DNA of 64,000 nt, taken from positions 24,685 through 88,684 of the forward strand of contig CALGMT010000010.1 in the NCBI GenBank assembly GCA_937958885.1, read 5' to 3'. Made by a program: the position numbers and the translations under genes. Positions 18,525 to 26,516 of the stretch are shown one piece after another; positions within the stretch are counted from its first letter, which is position 1, and every line of letters starts with the position of its first letter. The stretch is from an uncultured bacterium (GTDB lineage Bacteria; Verrucomicrobiota; Kiritimatiellia; CAIVKH01). The notes below the pieces were generated by a model. That model did not search any database, was not told where the DNA came from, and worked only from the letters and a program-made list of their open reading frames with translations.

Positions 18525-18610
18525 CGGGCTTGTCTCGCCGGTGAAGGAGTTTGGAGGCTAACCGCGCGTCACCGAATAACCTGTCTGCATATAACGCCGC
18601 GCGCGCGTCC

Positions 18611-18640
18611 TTGACAAAAGCGCTGAAAACGGGACAGATT
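18611..18640 (+). promoter_or_regulatory. Candidate promoter for tRNA-Val
   Basis: A consensus -35 box TTGACA (18611-18616) is followed at 18 bases by a weak -10 CAGATT (18635-18640), placing a start about 7-13 bases before the tRNA. The -35 is perfect; the -10 assignment is less sure. Confidence 0.55.
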
Positions 18641-18652
18641 ATTTCTTTCGAC

Positions 18653-18729
18653 GGGCGATTAGCTCAGTTGGTCAGAGCGCGTGCCTCACATGCACGAGGT
18701 CACTGGTTCGAGCCCAGTATCGCCCACCA
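18653..18729 (+). tRNA. tRNA-Val (anticodon CAC), CCA encoded
   Basis: The 77-base sequence folds as a cloverleaf: acceptor GGGCGAT/ATCGCCC, D arm GCTC...GAGC, anticodon stem CGTGC/GCACG around loop CTCACAT (anticodon CAC, reading GUG), T arm ACTGG TTCGAGC CCAGT, discriminator A and a genome-encoded CCA. It is a single tRNA gene. The RAYT element begins about 40 bases downstream. Confidence 0.97.
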
Positions 18730-18770
18730 CCCAAGACGTTTCGGATGTCCCGCGACGATGAGCCACGAGG

Positions 18771-19866
18771 AAAAGGTGTCAGTCCGTACATTTGTACAAT
18801 CTTGCGCGCAGGCGCCTGCGAGTCGCGTCGCTCGCCTGTCGAAAGGCCCGAACGGCACGACTGACATTGACTCGATTGCCCATCTCCAGTCGCTCGCAAA
18901 TCCAGCGATCCGGTATCACCGTGCGGCTTTTCACCCACCAGGCGATCGCCTGTTTTAACGGATCATTCTGCCGAAGAGCATAAACGCTGTTGACCGTTAC
19001 GTTTAGGGTCTCACAGGCCCGCTGAAGGGCTTCCTCCGCCGCGCGCTCGTCATGGCGCCGCAACCCTTCCGCGCGATACGAATCGCGGCGACGCCCGCGC
19101 ACAGCCAGATCGATTCGCTCCTGAAGTTGTTCACCAAACGCCTCGTCACCGATATACCACCCTCGCCGAACGGACCGCCACTCCTCCTCGTCCGCGTCCG
19201 TCAACTGCCCACCTGCAACCTCCGCGGCCCGCCTCTCCAGATATGCGCGATAACGCGCCCGCGCGGACACCCCCTCGTCCGCAAGTTCCAACGCCGCAAA
19301 AACGCGCTTGCGAACAAGCCAAACCGGCAACTTCCGGCCGCACACAAAAGGCACAAAGCTGCTCCATGGGTAATCTGCAAGACGCCTGCGATCACCCGCC
19401 CAAAGCCCGGCGCGCGCAGGATTCAAATGGATATAGTCGCTCACAACCCGGAAATATTCATGATCGTCAGTCGAGACCGGAATGGCTTTATATCGACCCT
19501 GAAACAAATGCCCCTTTAGGCGGTGACGCGCGTTAAACCGCTGCGTATAGGTCCCTTGAAACCACTTCATTCCGGCCACCAAGTTCGGTTCGGTCGTTTC
19601 CAGCAAGAGGTGGTAGTGATTCGGCATCAACACATATGAATGCACCAAAAATCCCGTCCTCTCGCACACCTCGCCGAGCGTTTGCAGCATGAGCCGCCGG
19701 TCCTCATCGCTGCGGAAGATAACCTCCTGCCGGTCGCCACGACACATGACGTGGTACACCGCGCCTGCATACTCGACTCGCACACTTCTCGGCATCTGTT
19801 CATACTATCATATCGACATGACGTATCCAGTCGAGAATGTACATATGTACGGACTGACCCCTTTTG
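18771..19866 (-). mobile_element. RAYT transposase element 1 with long inverted ends
   Basis: The left end (AAAAGGTGTCAGTCCGTACA then TTTGTACAA) and the right end at 19841-19866 (reverse complement AAAAGGGGTCAGTCCGTACA then TATGTACA) are inverted repeats with about two mismatches over 27 bases. They enclose one transposase gene. The transposase stop codon lies in the left repeat. The right side is followed by two further GGGGTCAG/AGGTCAG-type motifs up to 19905. It sits between tRNA-Val and prpD, 12 bases past the prpD stop. Confidence 0.85.
18779..19795 (-). CDS. REP-associated tyrosine transposase (Y1/IS200-like)
   Basis: The 338-residue protein begins MPRSVRVEYAGAVYHVMCRG. It has the HUH-type His pair in YVLMPNHYHLLLET, the LNPARAGL segment after the helix carrying the catalytic Tyr (SDYIHLNPARAG), and NLVAGMKWFQGTYTQRFNAR. 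These define the RAYT branch of single-strand Y1 transposases, known to act on small palindromic repeats. The long C-terminal part (about 180-338) carries a helix-turn-helix-like stretch (NRVNVSRAVRAFRQ). The reading frame is intact. The last residues (LYKCTD) are encoded by the inverted end. Confidence 0.93.
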   Translation of the reverse strand: MPRSVRVEYAGAVYHVMCRGDRQEVIFRSDEDRRLMLQTLGEVCERTGFLVHSYVLMPNHYHLLLETTEPNLVAGMKWFQGTYTQRFNARHRLKGHLFQGRYKAIPVSTDDHEYFRVVSDYIHLNPARAGLWAGDRRRLADYPWSSFVPFVCGRKLPVWLVRKRVFAALELADEGVSARARYRAYLERRAAEVAGGQLTDADEEEWRSVRRGWYIGDEAFGEQLQERIDLAVRGRRRDSYRAEGLRRHDERAAEEALQRACETLNVTVNSVYALRQNDPLKQAIAWWVKSRTVIPDRWICERLEMGNRVNVSRAVRAFRQASDATRRRLRARLYKCTD

Positions 19867-19914
19867 TTCCTTTTGCACTGACCTCTTTTGCCTGACCCCT
19901 TTTGTTGGGGCGCT
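19866..19914. repeat. Extra RAYT-end motifs beside element 1
   Basis: After the right inverted end, CTGACCTCTTTTG and CCTGACCCCTTTTG repeat the reverse complement of the GGGGTCAG end motif at short spacing. This gives a cluster of three end-like motifs within 60 bases. It looks like nested or partially duplicated ends. Confidence 0.6.
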
Positions 19915-19916
19915 TC

Positions 19917-21356
19917 TCAAGGGGACGAATTCGCCGTGAGCATCTCCATCAGCTCGCTCGCCCGCATGGCGTCCAAACGCGACGAATCCTGTAACGCGTT
20001 TATCACCCGCCAACATCGCGCGGGATCGAATCGCGCGGCGAGCGCTTCCTGGAATTTCTTAACGAGCAAGGGAATGCCCTCCGCGCGGCGACGCCGATGG
20101 CCGACGGGATATTCGACCTCGATTTTGTCCGTGTGCGTGCCATCTTCGAAAAATATCTGCACGGCATTCGCAATGGAGCGCTTTTCGGGGTCGAGATAGT
20201 CCGCGGTGTAGCGCGCGTCTTCGCGCACGATCATCTTTGCGCGCAGCGCGTCGATGCGCGGATCCTGCGCCGCTGCGTCTTCGTAATGATCCGCCGTCAG
20301 TCGGCCGAAGATCAACCCGATCGCTACCATGTATTGCAAACAATGATCGCGGTCGGCGGGGTTGTGCAATGGTCCGGTCTTGTTGATGATCCGAATCGCG
20401 GATTCGTGCGTGGTCAGTTCGACGCGCGCAATGGCGTCCAGTCGGTCCTTGGCCTGTGGATGCAGCTTGAACGCGCATTCGACCGCCGTCTGCGCGTGAA
20501 ATTCGGCCGGGAACGAAATCTTGAATAGTACGTGTTCCATCACGTAGCTGCCGAGCGGGCGGGGGAGCGTGATCGCCTTGTTCCGGAACAACGCGTCTTG
20601 GAAGCCCCACGTCGCGGTCGAAAGCACGCCGGGATAGCCCATCTCCCCGCGAAGCGCGTTGAGCGCATGCCAGACCCCGCGGCTGGTCGCGTCGCCCGCG
20701 GCCCACGATTTGCGCGGACCGGTGTTGGGCGCATGGCGATAGACGCGCAGCGCACCGCCGTCCGCCCACGCGTTCGACACGGCATTGATGACCTGCTCGC
20801 GCGTACCGCCGAGCATCGCAGCGACGACAGCCGTCGTCGCGATGCGCACAAGGATCACATGATCCATGCCCGCGCGGTTGAAGCTGTTCTCCAGCGCGAG
20901 CACGCCCTGAATTTCATGCGCGCGTATCGCGGCGGTCAGCACGTCGCGCACGGCGACACGGCGTCCGCTGCGGTCCAGCCAATCCGCCGCGGCGAGAATG
21001 CCGCCGAGGTTGTCGGACGGATGTCCCCATTCGGCCGCGAGCCATGTGTCGTTGTAATCGAGCCAGCGGATCAAGGCGCCGTTGCAGAACGCGGCGCGCA
21101 CGGGATCGAGTTCGTCGTCCATCCCGAGCACGCGTGCGCCGCCGGGCAGCACCGCGCCGGGTACGATGGGGCCTAGCCGTTTTAAGCACTCCGGATACTT
21201 CAGCGCCATCAGCGCACAGCCGATGGAGTCCATCAGGCAGTAGCGGGCGGTTTCGTAGGCCTCGCGGCTTTCGGGCGGCGGACCTGTCACATAATCGGCG
21301 ATCGCTGAAAGCACCGCGTCCGGCGGCGGACGCATATTCGATATTGGCGCGCTCAT
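19917..21356 (-). CDS. prpD: 2-methylcitrate dehydratase (MmgE/PrpD family)
   Basis: Dehydrates 2-methylcitrate to methylaconitate in propionate degradation. The 479-residue protein shows the family features [39 protein letters not shown] (the conserved Asp/His-containing catalytic segment), [17 protein letters not shown] and [20 protein letters not shown], and the C-terminal [18 protein letters not shown]. The ATG at 21356 gives the family start. Partners prpB and prpC lie 23 kb away (44.4-46.4 kb), so the pathway is split. It follows a glycosyltransferase gene by 67 bases. Other MmgE/PrpD paralogues exist, but the presence of prpBC favours this role. Confidence 0.9.
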   Translation of the reverse strand: MSAPISNMRPPPDAVLSAIADYVTGPPPESREAYETARYCLMDSIGCALMALKYPECLKRLGPIVPGAVLPGGARVLGMDDELDPVRAAFCNGALIRWLDYNDTWLAAEWGHPSDNLGGILAAADWLDRSGRRVAVRDVLTAAIRAHEIQGVLALENSFNRAGMDHVILVRIATTAVVAAMLGGTREQVINAVSNAWADGGALRVYRHAPNTGPRKSWAAGDATSRGVWHALNALRGEMGYPGVLSTATWGFQDALFRNKAITLPRPLGSYVMEHVLFKISFPAEFHAQTAVECAFKLHPQAKDRLDAIARVELTTHESAIRIINKTGPLHNPADRDHCLQYMVAIGLIFGRLTADHYEDAAAQDPRIDALRAKMIVREDARYTADYLDPEKRSIANAVQIFFEDGTHTDKIEVEYPVGHRRRRAEGIPLLVKKFQEALAARFDPARCWRVINALQDSSRLDAMRASELMEMLTANSSP

Positions 21357-21423
21357 GCGAGTTCCAAACCTATCAGGCCGCGGCCCGCGCGGCAACGTCG
21401 CCGGTGCAGGCGCGCATGGGCTT

Positions 21424-22542
21424 TCAACCGCAAAGCAGCGCGCGGATCGAACGATCCAGCCCGTCGATATACGCCTGCGCGCTGAAGCGTTCGGCGTTGC
21501 GGCGGATTTCGTCCTCGTTCCACGCGCGGCCGGCGCAGCGCGACACGGCGGCCAGCAGTGTCTCTTCCGTCTGTTCGGCGAAGAAAATGCCGGTGCGCTC
21601 GGCGGCGATCGTTTCCACGGCCCCGCCTCGCGCAAAGGCGACCACGGGCGCGCCGCACGCCTGCGCTTCGACCGGAACAATCCCGAAATCCTCCTCGCCG
21701 GGAAACACCAGCAGGCGGCACGTTCGATACAGCTCGCGGATTTCCGCGTTGGAGCGCCAGCCCAGAAATTCCACATTCGCGCCCGCCGCCGCGCGCAGCC
21801 GCGCCGTCTCGGTGCCTGTGCCGACCACCTTGAGCGGGAATCCGCCGCGCGTGTACGCGCGCACCGCGAGGTCCACGCGCTTGTAGGGCACGAGCGCGGA
21901 GACGACGAGGTCGAAATCGCCGCGCCGCGCGCCGGGCGCGCCGGGCGTGTAGAACGCCGTGTCCACCGGCGGATAGACGAGGTCCGCCTCGCGCCCGTAG
22001 AATCGTTTAATGCGCTCGCACACGTGGCGGCTGATGCCGATGAAGCGGTCCACGCGCTCGCTCACGCGGCGATCCCACTCGCGCAGCCGCGCGAGGATCG
22101 GCGCGGCGACGCGGCGCTTCACACTGCGCGCGCCGAGATACTCGTCGTGGAATGTCCACGCGTAGCGCATCGGCGTGAAGCAGTAGCAGAGGTGTTTTCC
22201 GGGACGCTTCACGCGCAGCGCTTTCGCGACGCAATGGCTCGTGCTGATTAACAACTCCGCCTCGACCGGCGCAAACCCGCGCACGGCGAGTGGAAAGACC
22301 GGGAGCCACCAGCGATAGTGCGACGCAATGCGCGGGATGCGTTGAAGAAACGAGGTGTGGATTTCGCGCGCGTTGATCGCGTCCGAGACGGCGTCCGGTT
22401 TGTGCAGCAGCGTGTACAGCGGCGCGTTCGGAAAGCCCCTGCACAGCCATTCGAGGCACTTCTCGCCGCCGCGCATGCCGGTCAGCCAGTCGTGCGCGAG
22501 CGCAACCTTTAGCGAGGACCACGAATCAGGAAATTGAACCAT
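21424..22542 (-). CDS. Glycosyltransferase, family 4 type
   Basis: The 372-residue protein has a GT-B fold pattern. The start [20 protein letters not shown] is the typical N-terminal Rossmann segment of GT4 enzymes acting in exopolysaccharide synthesis. The C-terminal nucleotide-sugar domain has [27 protein letters not shown] and [20 protein letters not shown], with the E-x7-E signature. No signal peptide is visible, so it is a cytosolic or membrane-associated transferase. It is preceded by the LacI-type regulator (19 bases) and followed by prpD; functional linkage among the three is not evident. Confidence 0.9.
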   Translation of the reverse strand: MVQFPDSWSSLKVALAHDWLTGMRGGEKCLEWLCRGFPNAPLYTLLHKPDAVSDAINAREIHTSFLQRIPRIASHYRWWLPVFPLAVRGFAPVEAELLISTSHCVAKALRVKRPGKHLCYCFTPMRYAWTFHDEYLGARSVKRRVAAPILARLREWDRRVSERVDRFIGISRHVCERIKRFYGREADLVYPPVDTAFYTPGAPGARRGDFDLVVSALVPYKRVDLAVRAYTRGGFPLKVVGTGTETARLRAAAGANVEFLGWRSNAEIRELYRTCRLLVFPGEEDFGIVPVEAQACGAPVVAFARGGAVETIAAERTGIFFAEQTEETLLAAVSRCAGRAWNEDEIRRNAERFSAQAYIDGLDRSIRALLCG

Positions 22543-22561
22543 GGGCCGCCGCCGCGTCCCG

Positions 22562-23596
22562 TCACGCGCTCTGGCGCAATACGCGCGTCGGATCGATCAC
22601 GCGGACCGCGCCCGGCTCGGGCTGCTCGACCAAGTCCATTACCGCCCGGATCTTCTCACGAAGGCCCTGGTCGATGCTGCTCAATTGCGGCCGCGTGTAC
22701 TGGCAGATCGGCAGATTGTCATAGCCCATCACCGCGACATCGCCCGGCACGCTGCGTCCGAGGCGCGCAAGTCCGTCGAGCACGCCGGCGGCGATGACAT
22801 CCGCCGTCGTGACCACGCCGTCCACCGCCATATCGACGATGTGTTGGGCGGCGTAGAGGCCGGCGTCGTAGGACACGGCCGTTTCCATCACTTGCAATTG
22901 CACGCCGGCCAATTCGCACGCCTTGCACGCGCCGCGGTAGCGCTCGGACGGCACGTTGTCCGACGTCGCCACCGGCTTTGCGCCGAGGAAGAGCAGCCGC
23001 CTGCGGCCGATATCAATGAGCCGTTCCGCCGCCAGATAGCCGCCCTTTTGTTCGTTCGTGCGCACGTGCCCGTGTTCGGGCGCGTGGCCGTGCGAGTCGA
23101 ACAATACGCAGCGGATGCCCGGGTTTTTCAGCAAGCCGGGCAGATCCCATTCGGAAAACCCGGCCAGCACCGCGGCGTCCATGTTGCGCTGCAGAAGAAA
23201 TTGCACGCTCTCTTCTTCGTGGCCCGTATGAAAACACACCGCGTAGCCGCGCAGCCGCGCCTCGTGCTCGAGGCGGATCAAAAATTCGCCATAAAACGGA
23301 TTGATCGGCGGCTCCGCGCCGACCGCGCGCGGGTCGTACAGGGTGGGAATGATCACCGCCAACATACGCGAACGCTGGCCGGTCAGTGACGCGGCCGCGA
23401 GATTCTTGACGTAGCCCAATTCGCGCACCTTTTGGAGCACGCGTTCCGCCGTCGCGGGAGAGACTTCTTTCAGGCGCCCATTAAGCACGTATGACACCGC
23501 CGCGGCGGAAACGCCCGCCTCGCGCGCCACATCCGTTATCGTCGGTTTGCGAAGACCATCCGGTCCGCGCCTTTTTCCAGTCGCTAATTCGCTCAT
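22562..23596 (-). CDS. LacI-family transcriptional regulator
   Basis: The 344-residue protein has an N-terminal HTH, TITDVAREAGVSAAAVSYVL followed by NGRLKEVSPATAERV, including the minor-groove hinge helix NLAAASLTGQ. The periplasmic-binding-protein-like ligand domain runs from about 77 to 335: MLAVIIPTLYDPRA, DAAVLAGFS and DGVVTTADVIAAGVL. This class usually binds a sugar or nucleobase; the ligand here is unknown. A palindrome with a central CG lies just upstream of its start, suggesting autoregulation. Confidence 0.93.
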   Translation of the reverse strand: MSELATGKRRGPDGLRKPTITDVAREAGVSAAAVSYVLNGRLKEVSPATAERVLQKVRELGYVKNLAAASLTGQRSRMLAVIIPTLYDPRAVGAEPPINPFYGEFLIRLEHEARLRGYAVCFHTGHEEESVQFLLQRNMDAAVLAGFSEWDLPGLLKNPGIRCVLFDSHGHAPEHGHVRTNEQKGGYLAAERLIDIGRRRLLFLGAKPVATSDNVPSERYRGACKACELAGVQLQVMETAVSYDAGLYAAQHIVDMAVDGVVTTADVIAAGVLDGLARLGRSVPGDVAVMGYDNLPICQYTRPQLSSIDQGLREKIRAVMDLVEQPEPGAVRVIDPTRVLRQSA

Positions 23597-23614
23597 AAAA
23601 CAAATATAAACGCC

Positions 23615-23626
23615 TTAACCGGTTCA
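23615..23626. promoter_or_regulatory. Candidate LacI-type operator
   Basis: TTAACCGGTTCA contains the perfect palindrome AACCGGTT with a central CG, the typical centre of LacI-family sites. It lies 19-30 bases upstream of the regulator start codon, in an otherwise AT-rich promoter-like stretch. Autoregulation is inferred. Confidence 0.5.
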
Positions 23627-23650
23627 GCAAGTTTTATTTTTAAGTAAATA

Positions 23651-23853
23651 GTTGCCCAAACATGCAGTCGATACAGGTCCTATTTATTCATTCAGAAATG
23701 GCAGTTCGGGTCCGGCCCCTCCCGCTGCGCGGACTCCTCTGTAGAAGGGAACTATTGAAGGTTCTGGAGGGGTGCCCGAAGGGCGGGGTGGGTTCAACCG
23801 CAATAGGCTGCCCGACGGGCCGGTTGGACTTTAGTGGACATGATTTGGGCAAC
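23651..23853. mobile_element. MITE-like element, copy 2 (both ends present)
   Basis: This 203-base element starts GTTGCCCAAACATG and ends CATGATTTGGGCAAC, so the ends are near-perfect terminal inverted repeats. The interior shares blocks with copy 1 at 10834: TTCAGAAA, GTTCGGGTCCGG, GGAGGGGTGCCCGAAGG and GGTGGGTT. No transposase is inside, so it would have to be mobilised in trans. It lies in the 460-base gap between the LacI gene and rpsB. Small open frames inside it are not credible genes. Confidence 0.7.
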
Positions 23854-23909
23854 AGCTCCTAAATCATTGGCGCTCGATTGATGGGGTCATAGTACCCGAA
23901 ATAAACAAC

Positions 23910-23937
23910 TTGCCTTTGCGATCGACCACTATACAGT
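23910..23937 (+). promoter_or_regulatory. Candidate promoter for rpsB-tsf
   Basis: TTGCCT (23910-23915) and TACAGT (23932-23937) are spaced 16 bases apart, giving a plausible sigma-70 promoter about 120 bases before rpsB. The leader that follows is GC-rich with a weak GAGCG/CGCTC hairpin. No known S2-binding structure was recognised. Confidence 0.4.
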
Positions 23938-24056
23938 CCGCGCCCAAGTCCTGAAAACGTGTGGAAGTAAGGACGGAAGCGAGCGCCTGCCCGCTCCCGG
24001 GTTGGGCCAAAGCGGATTTTCCGCCACCGCGCGGAAGAACAGAGGGAGTTAGAACT

Positions 24057-25016
24057 ATGGAAACGGGTGACTTCATCCCGAACGTCGCCGTCCAGGACAT
24101 GCTGGACGCGGGCCTGCACTTCGGCCATCAAACCAAGCGCTGGAACCCGAAGATGAAGAAATACATTTTCGGCGCGCGCAACGGCATCTACATTATCGAC
24201 CTCGACAAATCGCTCGAGGAACTAAAGAAGGCGCTGAATTTCGTATATAAAACCGTGTTGCTCGGACGCTCGATCCTCTTCGTCGGCACGAAGAAGCAGG
24301 CGCATGAGCCGATCGTAATGCTCGCCGACCGCACCAAGCAGCCTTATGTGATCAACCGCTGGCTCGGCGGCACGCTGACCAACAATGTCACGATCCGCAA
24401 GAGCATCGCGCGCATGCGCGAAATCGAGCGGCTCGAAACCGACGGCAGCTTCGACAAAATGCCGAAGAAAGAAGTCTCCCGCCTCAAACACGAACTCGAA
24501 AAACTCCGCTTCAACTTGAGCGGCATCGCCGACATGAACGAGCTGCCGGGCGCGCTGTTCGTCATCGACACCCAGCGCGAGGCGATCGCCGTTGCGGAGG
24601 CCAACCGCCTCGGCATCCCCGTCGTCGCCGTGGTGGACACCAACAGCGACCCGGATCCCATCGAGTATCCGATCCCGGCCAACGATGACGCGATCCGCTC
24701 GATCGACCTCATTTGCAAACTAGCCGCCGAAGCGGTCGAGAAAGGGCTCTCCGAATACTCGCGCGTCGCCGCCGAAGAGCAGCGCCGCCGCGCCGCGGAA
24801 GAAGCCGCCGCGCAAGCCCGCGCCAAGGCCGCCGAGGCCGCCGCGAAGGCGCACGCCGCGCCCGCCGACGGTGCCAAGCCGGAAGCGAAAAAGCCGGCGC
24901 GCCGCACCCGCGCCGCCAAACCCGTCGATGCATCCGCCGATGACGCCGCGCCCGCGGAATCCGCCGCCCCAGCGGAACAGGAGGCTGGAAGCGGAAACCT
25001 GAAGTCGGAGATCTGA
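24057..25016 (+). CDS. rpsB: 30S ribosomal protein S2 with long Ala-rich tail
   Basis: Essential small-subunit protein. The first about 235 residues are canonical S2: MLDAGLHFGHQTKRWNPKMK, RLGIPVVAVVDTNSDPDPIE and YPIPANDDAIRSIDLICK. They are followed by an 80-residue Ala/Glu/Lys/Pro tail (AEEQRRRAAEEAAAQARAKA...), making the protein 319 residues against about 240 in E. coli. The last residues GSGNLKSEI are encoded by a repeat array that runs over the stop codon. The ATG at 24057 is preceded by GAGGGAG. tsf follows 58 bases later in the universal rpsB-tsf order. Confidence 0.97.
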   Translation: METGDFIPNVAVQDMLDAGLHFGHQTKRWNPKMKKYIFGARNGIYIIDLDKSLEELKKALNFVYKTVLLGRSILFVGTKKQAHEPIVMLADRTKQPYVINRWLGGTLTNNVTIRKSIARMREIERLETDGSFDKMPKKEVSRLKHELEKLRFNLSGIADMNELPGALFVIDTQREAIAVAEANRLGIPVVAVVDTNSDPDPIEYPIPANDDAIRSIDLICKLAAEAVEKGLSEYSRVAAEEQRRRAAEEAAAQARAKAAEAAAKAHAAPADGAKPEAKKPARRTRAAKPVDASADDAAPAESAAPAEQEAGSGNLKSEI

Positions 25017-25039
25017 AACCTGAAGTCGGAAACCTGAAG
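24993..25039 (+). repeat. ggaaacctgaagtc array over the rpsB stop
   Basis: Units of GGAAACCTGAAGTC, interleaved with GGAGATCTGAAACCTGAAG, repeat two to three times from the last codons of rpsB into the intergenic space. It is of the same style as the other purine-rich boundary arrays. Confidence 0.75.
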
Positions 25040-25074
25040 ACGTAAATTCAAACCCATTACAAAGTAGCATCACC

Positions 25075-25911
25075 ATGGAAATCACCGCAGCAATGGTCAA
25101 ACAGCTCCGCGACGAAACGGGGCTCGGCATGATGGAGTGCAAGAACGCGCTCGTCGAAACCAGCGGCGACAAGCAAGCCGCCATCAAAGTGCTCCGCGAG
25201 CGAGGCCTTGCCATCGCGGGCAAAAAGGCGGAGCGCGTCGCCAAAGAGGGGCGCGTTGCCTGCGAAATCTACGACGGCGGCAAGTCCGGCGTCTTGATCG
25301 AGGTCAACTGCGAGACGGACTTCGTCGCCCGCAACGCCTCGTTTCAGGCCTTCCTCAAGGAACTGGTCCAAACCGCCAAAACTGTCGGCGATAACGCGCT
25401 CGCCGAAACCGTGAAGGATCAGGTGGCCGCCAAGATTGCCGAGATCGGCGAAAACATCATCATCCGCCGCAACGTGAAATACACCGTGCAGGGCGAAGGC
25501 ATCATCGCCGGCTACATCCACCTCGGCGAAAAAGTCGGCGTCCTCGTCGAGGTCGGTTGCGCGAAAGCCGCTTCGCTCGATGCCGACGGGTTCCGCGAAG
25601 CGGTCAAAGACGTCACCCTTCACATCGCCGCCTGCAACCCCGCCTACTTGCAGCGCGCGGATGTGCCGGCGGACGTGATCCAGGCCGAGCGCGAAATCTA
25701 TGCCAAACAAGTCGAGGGCAAGCCCGCGAACATCGTGGACAAAATCGTCGCCGGCAAGCTGGAGAAATTCTACCAGCAGAATTGCCTCGTCGAGCAGGCT
25801 TTCGTCAAGGACGCGGATCACACCGTGGCCGAGATGCTCAAGGCGCGCGGCGATGCGATCGGCGACACCCTCGCCATCCGCCGTTTTGTCCGCTACCAGG
25901 TCGGTGTCTAA
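25075..25911 (+). CDS. tsf: Elongation factor Ts
   Basis: Guanine-nucleotide exchange factor for EF-Tu. The 278-residue protein shows the N-terminal UBA-like motif MVKQLRDETGLGMMECKNAL, the core EVNCETDFVARN, and FYQQNCLVEQAFVKDADHTV near the C-terminus. The order after rpsB is conserved. It is followed by the catggaa element (copy B) and queF. Confidence 0.98.
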   Translation: MEITAAMVKQLRDETGLGMMECKNALVETSGDKQAAIKVLRERGLAIAGKKAERVAKEGRVACEIYDGGKSGVLIEVNCETDFVARNASFQAFLKELVQTAKTVGDNALAETVKDQVAAKIAEIGENIIIRRNVKYTVQGEGIIAGYIHLGEKVGVLVEVGCAKAASLDADGFREAVKDVTLHIAACNPAYLQRADVPADVIQAEREIYAKQVEGKPANIVDKIVAGKLEKFYQQNCLVEQAFVKDADHTVAEMLKARGDAIGDTLAIRRFVRYQVGV

Positions 25912-25922
25912 CCGCGACAATT

Positions 25923-25983
25923 TTCCATGCGCTGTAAATTACAGCGCATGGAAACGCGGAAAAAAGTTTTTACAGAGCATGGA
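25923..25983 (+). repeat. Dispersed catggaa element, copy B
   Basis: Positions 25923-25953 form a 15-bp perfect inverted repeat around one base (TTCCATGCGCTGTAA and its complement). The right arm is the first copy of a TTACAG(A/C)GCATGGA motif (25939-25953), and the second copy starts 31 bases later (25970-25983), preceded by AAAAAAG. The same 31-base spacing occurs in copies C and D. Here the element contains the first codons of the queF reading frame. Confidence 0.85.
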
Positions 25984-26388
25984 CGTAGCGTGAAGGCGAG
26001 GGGACTCACCCAGCTGGGGCGGAAGGTCGCGATCCCGAAATCCCCGGGCGCGGCGCGGATCGAAACCTTTCCGAATCGGCATCCGAACCGCGACTACACG
26101 GTGCGGTTCGAGTGTCCCGAGTTCACGTCGCTCTGTCCGATCACGGGCCAACCGGATTTCGGGCGGATCACGATCGAATACGTGCCGGACCAGCGCTGTA
26201 TCGAGAGCAAATCGCTGAAGCTCTATCTCGGCTCATTTCGGAACGAGGGGGCGTTCGCCGAGTCGATCGCGAATCGCATCTGCGACGACCTTGCCGCCGC
26301 GTGCACGCCGCGCCGGATGACCGTCATCGCGGAATTCACGCCGCGCGGCGGAATCGCGATTCGCGTCGCGGCGGAGTATGCGCGTTGA
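25948..26388 (+). CDS. queF: NADPH-dependent 7-cyano-7-deazaguanine reductase
   Basis: Reduces preQ0 to preQ1 in queuosine synthesis. The core matches the short unimodular QueF: FPNRHPNRDYTVRFECPEFT, SLCPITGQPDFGRITIEYVP with the catalytic Cys and nearby Asp, then CIESKSLKLYLGSFRNEGAF and FTPRGGI. The ATG at 25948 lies inside repeat copy B, giving a repeat-encoded N-terminus METRKKVFTEHGRS. A GTG at 25990 (VKARGLTQLG) would give a 132-residue protein closer to family length. Neither has a strong ribosome-binding site. No other queuosine genes are near. Confidence 0.92.
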   Translation: METRKKVFTEHGRSVKARGLTQLGRKVAIPKSPGAARIETFPNRHPNRDYTVRFECPEFTSLCPITGQPDFGRITIEYVPDQRCIESKSLKLYLGSFRNEGAFAESIANRICDDLAAACTPRRMTVIAEFTPRGGIAIRVAAEYAR

Positions 26389-26516
26389 GGGATGGGGCGG
26401 GGGCGGGTTCGACGGCGATGGCGCCGCCCGATGTTGGGGTGCGGGTTGGTGCGGGAAAAGCCGGTCTTCATTGACTTCGCGCGGTGCTGACCTATTTTTA
26501 CGCCGCTTATGCGAGT

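Noticed and set aside
19917-21776. Extended prpD frame starting at 21776
   Set aside because: The extra 140 codons overlap the glycosyltransferase gene on the same strand and look unlike PrpD; the ATG at 21356 gives the family start.
23662-23862. Small open frame inside the MITE copy 2
   Set aside because: It runs across the inverted-repeat element and has no ribosome-binding site or family features.
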